13,987 nt of DNA, taken from positions 1,920 through 15,906 of the forward strand of contig VXRS01000104.1 of the NCBI GenBank assembly GCA_009838385.1, read 5' to 3'. The notes below the pieces were generated by a model, which was given only the letters and a program-made list of their open reading frames with translations, ran no database searches and had not been told where the DNA came from. The DNA is from Dehalococcoidia bacterium. GTDB lineage: Bacteria > Chloroflexota > Dehalococcoidia > Tepidiformales > Tepidiformaceae. The position numbers and the translations under genes are program-made. The stretch's first letter is position 1, and each line of letters starts with the position of its first letter. Of this stretch, positions 6,863-13,128 are shown piece by piece.

Positions 6863-7660
6863 ATGGATCTTGGACTGCAAGGCAAGAAGGCCCTCGTCAC
6901 GGCCGCCAGCCAGGGCATCGGCAACTTCATCGCGAACACCCTCGCCGCCGAAGGCGCCGATGTCGCCATCTGCGCCCGCACCGCGGAGCGGGTTGATGCC
7001 GCCGTCGAGGGGCTTAAGTCCCACGGCACCAACGTCTGTGGCGCCGCCTGCGACGTCGGCGACGGCGACGCTCTCAAGGCCTGGGTCGAGGCCAGCGCCG
7101 CCGAGCTCGGCGGAATCGACATCTACGTCAGCAACGCCTCCGCCGGTGGCGGCGGGTCGCTCTGGAACGAGCACTTCGCCATCGACATGATGGGCACCGT
7201 CAACGGCGTCGACGCCGCTCTCCCGTTCCTCACCGAGTCGGAGGCCGCCAGCGTCGTCGTCATCAGCACGTCGGCTGCAGTCGAGGCCTTCCCGCCGCCG
7301 CCCGCGACCTCCGCCGGCGCCTACGGCGCCATGAAGGCCGCTCTGCTCAACTACGCGTCCTTCGCTGCTCAGCAGCACGCCCCCGCGGGCATCCGCTTCA
7401 ACGTCGTGTCGCCCGGCCCCACCTACTTCGAGGGTGGTCCGTGGCACAACATCGAGCAGGCCATGCCGCCGTTCTTCGAGATGATCGCGAACGGCATCCC
7501 CCTGCGCAGCAAGAGCAAGCCCGACACCCTCGCCGGCCAGATGGGCAGCGGCGACGAGGTGGCGAATGTCGCTGCCTTCCTCGCCAGCCCGGCTTCCAGC
7601 CACACCACCGGCGTCAACGTCGTCGTCGACGGCGGCTTCACCCGCCGCGTCGCCTTCTAG
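6863..7660 (+). CDS. Short-chain dehydrogenase/reductase (SDR)
   Basis: A 265-residue NAD(P)-dependent oxidoreductase of the classical SDR family. The cofactor loop is TAASQGIG at residues 13-20 (Ala in place of the first Gly of TGxxxGxG, a known variant). SNAS at 90-93 stands for NNAG. The catalytic pair is Tyr154-xxx-Lys158 (YGAMK), and the serine is probably in STSAA (135-139), with a proline-rich insertion between it and the Tyr. The C-terminus GVNVVVDGGFTRR is typical. The ATG at 6863 has AGGGAGG about ten bases upstream, rather far. The substrate cannot be told; FabG-like or other alcohol/ketone substrates are possible. It is divergent from acoA and followed after 86 bases by the ThuA-like gene. 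A link to acetoin (as acetoin or diacetyl reductase) is only a guess from position. Confidence 0.9.
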   Translation: MDLGLQGKKALVTAASQGIGNFIANTLAAEGADVAICARTAERVDAAVEGLKSHGTNVCGAACDVGDGDALKAWVEASAAELGGIDIYVSNASAGGGGSLWNEHFAIDMMGTVNGVDAALPFLTESEAASVVVISTSAAVEAFPPPPATSAGAYGAMKAALLNYASFAAQQHAPAGIRFNVVSPGPTYFEGGPWHNIEQAMPPFFEMIANGIPLRSKSKPDTLAGQMGSGDEVANVAAFLASPASSHTTGVNVVVDGGFTRRVAF

Positions 7661-7674
7661 TTCACGTAGAGCGG

Positions 7675-7708
7675 GAGTCCCGCGCCGGCACGCTCCGGTG
7701 CGGGACTC
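7675..7708 (+). terminator. Strong hairpin after the SDR gene
   Basis: GAGTCCCGCGCCGG (7675-7688) pairs with CCGGTGCGGGACTC (7695-7708) over 14 bases with one G-T wobble and a six-base loop CACGCT. It starts 14 bases after the SDR stop and 38 bases separate its end from the ThuA-like start. Only two T residues follow, so it is not a textbook intrinsic terminator. It may act as a terminator typical of GC-rich genomes, as an attenuator or as an mRNA-stabilising structure between the two genes. Confidence 0.55.
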
Positions 7709-7746
7709 TTCGCGCTCCGCCGCGCACATCCTGCAGGGAGGCCCCC

Positions 7747-8523
7747 ATGCCGAGAATCGACGCCTACCTCATCGCGGGCGGCAAATGGCACGACGTCAAC
7801 TTCGCCCGGCTCGAGGTGCTGAAGCTCCTTCACGAGGATGACGACGTTCGCGTCCGCGTCGGCGAGGACTACCGCGACACCGAGGCCATCGCCGCCGCCG
7901 ACTTCCTCATCAGCTACACCTGCGACGTCCACCCCACCGTTGAGGAGCAGGAGAACGTCCGCGACTTCGTCGCCTCGGGCAAGCGCTGGTTCGCCCTCCA
8001 CGCCACCAACTCCGTCATGGAGTTCAGGGCCGATGGCGTCCACTGCCCCCGCGACTATCCCATCCTCATGGAGACCCTGGGCAGCCAGTTCATCGCCCAC
8101 CCCGCTATCGAGCCCTACCCGATTACCGTCAGCGAATCCGCGAAGGACCATCCCCTCGTGGCCGGAATCGAGCCCTGGCAGTGCGAGGACGAACTCTACC
8201 TCTCCGAATACCACGGCGAGATCATTCCCCTCATGGAAACCCGCTTCAGCGGCGACAGTGGCCCCGGCTTCACCGAGCACGAGTGGCCCGACGACGAACC
8301 CCGCCTCGTCATGTACCTCCACCCCGTGGGCGAGGGCGAAGTCCTCTACCTCACCCCCGGCCACCGCCGCTCGAAGTACGACATGCAGGATCCCCCGCTG
8401 AACGTTCCGGAGTGGCCGGTTCCCGAGCTGGGCGCGTGGGCCGAGCCCACCTACTACGAACTGCTTCGCCGCGGCATCGAGTGGGCCAAGGAGCCCGTAC
8501 GGGCGGCGGCCGCTGCCGGCTAG
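7747..8523 (+). CDS. ThuA-like domain protein
   Basis: A 258-residue protein resembling the ThuA family, which has a class I glutamine amidotransferase-like fold and is named from trehalose utilisation genes. Supporting stretches are the N-terminal AYLIAGGKWHD, DFLISYTCD (52-60), the central GKRWFALHAT with His85, HPLVAGIEPWQCEDELYLSEY, VLYLTPGHRRSKYDM, and a C-terminal LLRRGIEWA. No Cys-His-Glu amidotransferase triad is evident. The ATG at 7747 has AGGGAGG six bases upstream. A longer ORF from 7441 overlaps the SDR gene and is not real there. It is soluble, without a signal peptide. ThuA proteins often accompany sugar or sugar-alcohol oxidation genes; here the SDR upstream is the natural partner, but the substrate is unknown. 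Confidence 0.82.
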   Translation: MPRIDAYLIAGGKWHDVNFARLEVLKLLHEDDDVRVRVGEDYRDTEAIAAADFLISYTCDVHPTVEEQENVRDFVASGKRWFALHATNSVMEFRADGVHCPRDYPILMETLGSQFIAHPAIEPYPITVSESAKDHPLVAGIEPWQCEDELYLSEYHGEIIPLMETRFSGDSGPGFTEHEWPDDEPRLVMYLHPVGEGEVLYLTPGHRRSKYDMQDPPLNVPEWPVPELGAWAEPTYYELLRRGIEWAKEPVRAAAAAG

Positions 8524-8535
8524 GCGCGGCGCTCC

Positions 8536-9732
8536 TCAGGCGAACAGCAGGGGATTGTCCGGCAGCTCCCCGAAGAGCATGCCACCCAGCGTCTCGAAGT
8601 TGCGTGGCGAGGTCCCCGCGTGCTGCGTGGCCGCGTGGATGTCGCGGAAGCAGCGCTCGATCGGACTCGTCTGGAAGACGGAGGTGCCGCCGGCCGCCGT
8701 GTGCACCAGGTCGGTCGCGTAGGCAGCGCTGCGGGTCGCGTTCGTGCCGGCCAGCGAGAGATCCCGCCGCTGCTCAAGGCCCACGTCGTCTCCCCGCAGC
8801 ACCGTCTCCCAGGTCTCATCGACCTTCTCGTAGAGCCACGAGCGTGCGGACTGGACAGCTGCGTGCGCCTTGGCGACCTCGTTGCGGATGGCGGTGTTGT
8901 CGCTGATCCGCGCCTGCGAGGTGCGCGCCGTCTTCGTCTTGGCGAGCTTGATGAACTCGTCGATCGCGCGCTGCGCGATGCCGGTCGCGATAATTCCGAT
9001 GGGCGCGCCCAGGATGCCCATCACCGGGAAGTGGTAGAGCGGCCCCTCGAAGTGCTTGCCGCGGACCGTCCCGGCGCCGAAGGCCGACGTGCGGTACTCC
9101 GGCGCGAACGCGTCCTTCACGGCCACATCGTTGCTGCTCGTGGCGCGCAGTCCCACCACGTGCCAGGTATCGATGATCTCCGCTTCTTCGCGGGGGAAGG
9201 TGACGAAGCGCATCTCGGGGATGCCCATCGGCGTCATCCGCGGCCGCCCGTTCTCCATGACCATGATGCCGCCGCCGACCCACTTCGCGTGGCTCGACCC
9301 GCTGCAGAACGGCCAGCGCCCCGTCACTCGGTAGCCGCCCTCGACCACCTCCGCGGGGTTGAAGGGGAAGATGCCCCCTGCCCCGACGGCGCTCGGAGGT
9401 CCGTCCACGTAGGACTCCGCGATGGACTCCGCCGAGCTGGAGGACGAGAGCGCCGCTCCCGTGGACCAGATCCAGAGGTTCCATGCGGCGGAGCCGTGAA
9501 CCCTGGCCACCGTCTCGAACAGCTCGAACCCCTCGCGGGGCGTGGACTCGAGGCCGCCCAGCGACTCGGGCACCCAGACGCCCAGCAGGCCCTCGTCCTT
9601 CATCGCCTCGAACGTGCGGTCCGTCAGGCGCCGCTCGCGCTCGGCCTCGTCGAGGTCTTCCTCCACGATGGGCGCGATCGCGTCGGCGCGCTCCAGCAGC
9701 GTTTTCGTCTCCGTCTGGGTTGCGGTGGCCAT
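8536..9732 (-). CDS. HsaA/DszC-type flavin-dependent monooxygenase-like protein (acyl-CoA dehydrogenase fold)
   Basis: A 398-residue flavoprotein with the acyl-CoA dehydrogenase fold. Its helical N-domain (1-110) contains GLLGVWVPESLGG. The middle beta domain has GYRVTGRWPFCSGSSHAKW (134-151) and DTWHVVGLRATSSNDV (188-203). The C-domain ends ERCFRDIHAATQHAGTSPRN, typical of the 'type 2' C-terminal domain of two-component monooxygenases such as HsaA and DszC. Those enzymes use reduced flavin from a separate reductase; no reductase gene is visible here. No acyl-CoA dehydrogenase signature (SExGSGSD or GGTSEIQ) is present. ATG 9732 has AAGGAG eight bases upstream. It follows the acyl-CoA dehydrogenase gene by 30 bases and is presumably co-transcribed. 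Its stop faces that of the ThuA-like gene with 12 bases between and no terminator visible. Oxygenase activity is inferred from family resemblance. Confidence 0.83.
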   Translation of the reverse strand: MATATQTETKTLLERADAIAPIVEEDLDEAERERRLTDRTFEAMKDEGLLGVWVPESLGGLESTPREGFELFETVARVHGSAAWNLWIWSTGAALSSSSSAESIAESYVDGPPSAVGAGGIFPFNPAEVVEGGYRVTGRWPFCSGSSHAKWVGGGIMVMENGRPRMTPMGIPEMRFVTFPREEAEIIDTWHVVGLRATSSNDVAVKDAFAPEYRTSAFGAGTVRGKHFEGPLYHFPVMGILGAPIGIIATGIAQRAIDEFIKLAKTKTARTSQARISDNTAIRNEVAKAHAAVQSARSWLYEKVDETWETVLRGDDVGLEQRRDLSLAGTNATRSAAYATDLVHTAAGGTSVFQTSPIERCFRDIHAATQHAGTSPRNFETLGGMLFGELPDNPLLFA

Positions 9733-9762
9733 GGTCCTTGCTCCTTCGGAAGTAGGGCGCGG

Positions 9763-10932
9763 TTAGGCCCGGGGAAGCCCGAGCCCGCGTGTCGCGATGA
9801 TGTTTCGCTGGATCTCGCTCGTCCCACCCGCGATCGTCTCGCGGACCTGGTTCACGTAGCCGACGCCGGGCATGCCCCGCAGCGGTCCGCTCTCGTCGGA
9901 GATGTCGCCCCACATGCCAACCATGTGGGAAGCCGTGCGCGCGATGCGCTGGCTCAGCTCCGTCGTGAACAGCTTCGCGATCGAGGACTCCGCGTTCGGG
10001 ATCTCGCCCGCGTCCTGCATCGAGATGATGCGGTACGCCAGCATCGTCGCCGTCTGCACCTCGATGAAGCGCTCTGCCCACTCGAAGCGGTTGGCCTCGT
10101 ATGTCGTCTGCGGAATCTCGTCCTTGTGCTCGCGCAGCCAGGCCAGGTTCCGCTCGACGCCCTGGCGCAGCCCGATCGGTGTCCCGATCGAGGAGCGCTC
10201 GAAGTCGAGCGTCGTCGTTCCCACGTACCAGCCGCGGTTGACCTCACCCATGATGTTCCGAGTGGGGACGCGCACGTCCTCGAAGAACACCTCGTTGAAG
10301 TCGTGCCCCCCGGTCATGTTCACCAGCGGCCGCACGGTGATGCCTGGGGTCTTCATGTCGAGCAGAAAGTAGGTAATGCCCCGGTGCTTGGGCGCGTCCG
10401 GGTCCGTGCGCGCCAGCATGAACATCCAGTGCGCGCGGTGCGCCAGCGACGTCCAGATCTTCTGGCCGTTGATCACGTAGTCGTCCCCGTCGCGCACGGC
10501 GCGTGTCTGCAGGGAGGCCAGGTCGGAGCCTGATCCCGGCTCGCTATAGCCCTGGCACCACTCCACCTCGCCGCTCAGGATGCCGGGGATGTGCTGCTGC
10601 TTCTGTTCCTCGGTGCCGTGCTCGATAAGCGTCGGCCCAAGCATCATCAGGCCCAGGCCGCCCAGCCTCGGGGCGCCGGCTTCCGCGAACTCCTGGCTCA
10701 GGATGAACTGGTCCATCGGCTTCATGCCCGCGCCGCCGTATTCCGACGGCCAGGCCGGCGCGATCCAGCCGCGCTCCGCCAGTGCGACGCGCCACGCTTC
10801 CCACAGGGGCTTTTCCTCTTCCGGCCGCCCCATCGGGAACTTGCCCCGAATCTCCTGGGGGCAGTAGTCACGCAGGAATTCCTGCACCTGGATGCGCCAC
10901 TCGGCCTGAGCCGGGCTGTCTCGAAAATCCAT
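9763..10932 (-). CDS. Acyl-CoA dehydrogenase family protein
   Basis: A 389-residue FAD-dependent acyl-CoA dehydrogenase, introducing a double bond at C2-C3 of an acyl-CoA. The N-domain has GWIAPAWPSEYGGAG (55-69). GYSEPGSGSDLAS (128-140) is the family's first signature, and VINGQKIWTS (153-162) follows. The C-terminal RETIAGGTSEIQRNIIA (364-380) is the second. The glutamate of the usual YEGT motif is replaced by Gly369, whereas Glu245 in TLDFERSSIG corresponds to the catalytic position of isovaleryl-CoA and long-chain acyl-CoA dehydrogenases. ATG 10932 (MDFRDSPAQAEWR) matches the family N-terminus, with AGGAAAGG upstream; a start at 10998 would add a basic tail. It is first in a two-gene unit with the monooxygenase-like gene. 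Substrate is unknown; sterol, branched or aromatic acyl-CoAs are possible. Confidence 0.93.
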   Translation of the reverse strand: MDFRDSPAQAEWRIQVQEFLRDYCPQEIRGKFPMGRPEEEKPLWEAWRVALAERGWIAPAWPSEYGGAGMKPMDQFILSQEFAEAGAPRLGGLGLMMLGPTLIEHGTEEQKQQHIPGILSGEVEWCQGYSEPGSGSDLASLQTRAVRDGDDYVINGQKIWTSLAHRAHWMFMLARTDPDAPKHRGITYFLLDMKTPGITVRPLVNMTGGHDFNEVFFEDVRVPTRNIMGEVNRGWYVGTTTLDFERSSIGTPIGLRQGVERNLAWLREHKDEIPQTTYEANRFEWAERFIEVQTATMLAYRIISMQDAGEIPNAESSIAKLFTTELSQRIARTASHMVGMWGDISDESGPLRGMPGVGYVNQVRETIAGGTSEIQRNIIATRGLGLPRA

Positions 10933-10949
10933 GTCCTGGGCCTTTCCTC

Positions 10950-10975
10950 GGAATCGCCGGCTTCGCCGGAATTCC
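10950..10975. promoter_or_regulatory. Hairpin in the leader of the acyl-CoA dehydrogenase gene
   Basis: CCGGC (10957-10961) pairs with GCCGG (10965-10969) around TTC, and the flanking GGAAT (10950-10954) pairs with ATTCC (10971-10975) across a small internal loop. It lies 17 bases upstream of the minus-strand start, just beyond its ribosome-binding region, so it could affect translation or message stability. Function is not shown by the sequence. Confidence 0.3.
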
Positions 10976-11122
10976 TTGTCTGCTAGAGCGAAGGTCAAGC
11001 ATAGCCGTACCCCTTCCCTACCGCCACGCGCCCTAACCCGGTCTTGTTGACGCCGGGCCTAGAATGACGCAAATGAGCGAGTGGCCGGGATGACGGCCAG
11101 CTATAGAAAGAAGGGGTACGAA

Positions 11123-13024
11123 ATGGCTGAAGGGTATTGGGGTAAGTACTGGCGAAGGCGCGTCTCGCGCCGCCGAGTCCTCGCCGGAAGCGCTGCCGTT
11201 GCTGCGGGCGCCGCCGGCCTCGTGGCCGTTGGCTGCGGCGATGACGACGACGACGAAGAAGAGCCCGAGGCTGCCGCCACGGCCGCGCCGACCGAGGCCG
11301 CCGCCGCCACCGAAGCCGCCCCTGAGGAGGCGGCGACCGAAGCTGCAACTGAAGCTGCGGCCACAGAGGCTGCGACCGAGGCCGCGACCCAGGCCGCCGC
11401 CACCGGCCCCAGGTCGGGCGGCACCTTCAAGGCGCAACGCGCCTTCGCCGAGACGGGCTACGACCCCGCCATCACCATTACTGGCTACCAGTGGGCGGCC
11501 GTCACCTACAACCACCTCCTCGGCTACTCCCTCATTGAGGACGAGGCCTGGGGAGATGCGGCCCAGAGCTGGGAGCAGCCCGACCCCTTCACGATCGTCT
11601 TCAATCTCGAGCCCAACCTCCGCTTCAACCCCGAGGCCGCGGGTGGACGCCCAATCACGTCCCAGGACATCGCCTACAGCTACGCGCGCCTCCCTGCCGC
11701 CTTCACCAACCTCGCCTCCGAGGTCAACCCGATGCAGTTCTCCTTCATGGCCGGGTTCGACACGCCCGACGAATCGACCTTCGCCCTGAATATGGCCTAC
11801 CCGTGGGTCTCCGCCATCCCCACGCTCGCCTCCACCTCCCTCGCCATCGTCGCTCCCGAGGTCGTCGAGGCGAACGGCGGCAACCTCACCGACACCGTCA
11901 ATGCCGGCGGCGGGGCCTACATGTTCGAGTCCCGCGGGCTCGACGGCTTCAACACTTACATGCGCAACCCCAACTACGCCGGCCACACCACCGCCCGCGG
12001 GCGCTTCACCAAGGACCCGCCCTACATCGACGGCTGGGAGGACGCCCTCATCACCGATTCCTCCACCGCCGAGGCCCGCTTCCTCGCCGGCGACTCGGAC
12101 ATCCTTACCGGCGTCGTCGGCGGCATCGACGCCATCAAGGCCGAGGAGCTCCGCGGTCAGGACGGCGTCAACATCATCACCGGCCCCACCAATACCCACC
12201 TCGTCATGGCCCTCGATGCCCTCAAGTGGGCGCGCTTCCCGCAACTGCGCGAAGCCCTCTCGCACTCCATCGACTGGGATGGCTACATCGACATCGTCCA
12301 CGACGGCGACGGCATCCGCGGGGCGCCCGTCGGCCCCCGCTTCCCCCAGGTCCTCTCCCAGGACGAGATCCGCCAGCTCCAGCGGTTCGATCCCGAGCGC
12401 GCCCGCCAGCTGTGGGAGCAGGGCGGCGGCGATCAGGTCTTCCCCGACGGCCTCACCACCCTCCTCGCCACCTTCGCGAACACGCGCGGCACCGAATTCA
12501 TCTCCCAGAGCATCGAGGAGAACCTCGGCGTCAACGTGACGATGATGCCGGTGGATCTCGCCACCTATGTCTCCAGCCTCACGGCGCCGCCGGGCTCGAA
12601 GATCTGGCACTTCGCCCTCGTTACCGAGAACACCCTCTCGACCATCCCCGACTACAACGCTCTCACCCACTACGTGCCCTTGGGCTACGGCGGGGCCTTC
12701 GGCCTCTTCATCCACGAGCACCCGCAGGCGCCGCTCATCCCGCCCGAGGTCATCGACATCACGCACGACATCGGCAAGCCGATCCAGGACCTCTACAACG
12801 CCCAGTCCGTGACCCACGACCCCGAGCAGCGCACCGCCCTGCTGCACCAGTTGCAGCGCCTCATTTTCACGCAGTTCTGCTGCACCTTCCCTGTCCCCGT
12901 GGAGGCCACGGAGCAGCACGCCCTCCGCACCCGCGTCCAGAACGCGCCGTTGCCCCCGGACTTCCGCGATAACGGCTCCATGGGCTACCGGCGCGCCCAG
13001 AATATGTGGCTCTCCGACGCCTGA
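11123..13024 (+). CDS. ABC transporter family-5 solute-binding lipoprotein, copy 1
   Basis: A 633-residue extracytoplasmic binding protein of the SBP_bac_5 family (oligopeptide, dipeptide, nickel and related ligands). Residues 1-14 are a charged, aromatic N-region. SRRRVLAG (15-22) is a twin-arginine signal, followed by an Ala/Gly hydrophobic core and the lipobox VAVGC, with Cys38 the likely lipidated residue. An acidic run and an Ala/Thr/Glu linker (residues 40-95) tether the domain. The binding domain starts at GGTFKAQ (99) and shows family features such as TSQDIAYSYARL and NAGGGAYMFE. The ATG at 11123 is chosen over upstream in-frame ATGs (11081, 11090) because the paralogue starts at the same MAEGYWGKYW and a GGGG site precedes it. 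No permease or ATPase gene is in the window. The ligand cannot be predicted. Confidence 0.93.
   Translation: MAEGYWGKYWRRRVSRRRVLAGSAAVAAGAAGLVAVGCGDDDDDEEEPEAAATAAPTEAAAATEAAPEEAATEAATEAAATEAATEAATQAAATGPRSGGTFKAQRAFAETGYDPAITITGYQWAAVTYNHLLGYSLIEDEAWGDAAQSWEQPDPFTIVFNLEPNLRFNPEAAGGRPITSQDIAYSYARLPAAFTNLASEVNPMQFSFMAGFDTPDESTFALNMAYPWVSAIPTLASTSLAIVAPEVVEANGGNLTDTVNAGGGAYMFESRGLDGFNTYMRNPNYAGHTTARGRFTKDPPYIDGWEDALITDSSTAEARFLAGDSDILTGVVGGIDAIKAEELRGQDGVNIITGPTNTHLVMALDALKWARFPQLREALSHSIDWDGYIDIVHDGDGIRGAPVGPRFPQVLSQDEIRQLQRFDPERARQLWEQGGGDQVFPDGLTTLLATFANTRGTEFISQSIEENLGVNVTMMPVDLATYVSSLTAPPGSKIWHFALVTENTLSTIPDYNALTHYVPLGYGGAFGLFIHEHPQAPLIPPEVIDITHDIGKPIQDLYNAQSVTHDPEQRTALLHQLQRLIFTQFCCTFPVPVEATEQHALRTRVQNAPLPPDFRDNGSMGYRRAQNMWLSDA
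11270..11404 (+). repeat. Degenerate Ala-Thr-Glu linker repeat in copy 1
   Basis: Residues 50-94 of the lipoprotein consist almost wholly of Ala, Thr and Glu, with the short unit T-E-A-A (sometimes A-T-E-A-A-A) recurring about eight times. It is a low-complexity spacer between the lipidated cysteine and the binding domain. The corresponding DNA is imperfectly repetitive, using varied Ala and Glu codons. Confidence 0.75.
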
Positions 13025-13042
13025 CGGCGGAGGGTCTGAACC

Positions 13043-13094
13043 CGGCTCATTGCGCCTATTGAAAGGCGTATGGGCTTCCGTTATGAATGAGCCG
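13043..13094 (+). promoter_or_regulatory. Promoter candidate enclosed by a 9-base inverted repeat
   Basis: TTGAAA (13059-13064; 5 of 6 to a -35 box) and TATGAA (13082-13087; 4 of 6 to a -10 box) are separated by 17 bases and precede the second binding-protein gene. CGGCTCATT (13043-13051) and AATGAGCCG (13086-13094) are exact inverted repeats on either side, the right arm overlapping the end of the -10. A small hairpin CGCCT/AGGCG (13053-13057/13064-13068) lies inside, and a perfect palindrome GCCGATCGGC (13091-13100) adjoins it. This could be a regulated promoter, or a folded RNA between the two genes acting as a terminator or attenuator for the first. Confidence 0.45.
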
Positions 13095-13128
13095 ATCGGC
13101 CCGAAATACAAGGGCCAGGAGGGATGAC

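Noticed and set aside
5906..7729. A 607-codon minus-strand frame covering acoA and the SDR gene.
   Set aside because: It crosses the divergent intergenic region and is out of frame with acoA and antisense to the SDR; both underlying genes are clear.
8524..8535. A bidirectional terminator between the converging ThuA-like and monooxygenase-like genes.
   Set aside because: The 12-base gap GCGCGGCGCTCC forms no stable stem with its flanks that I can see.
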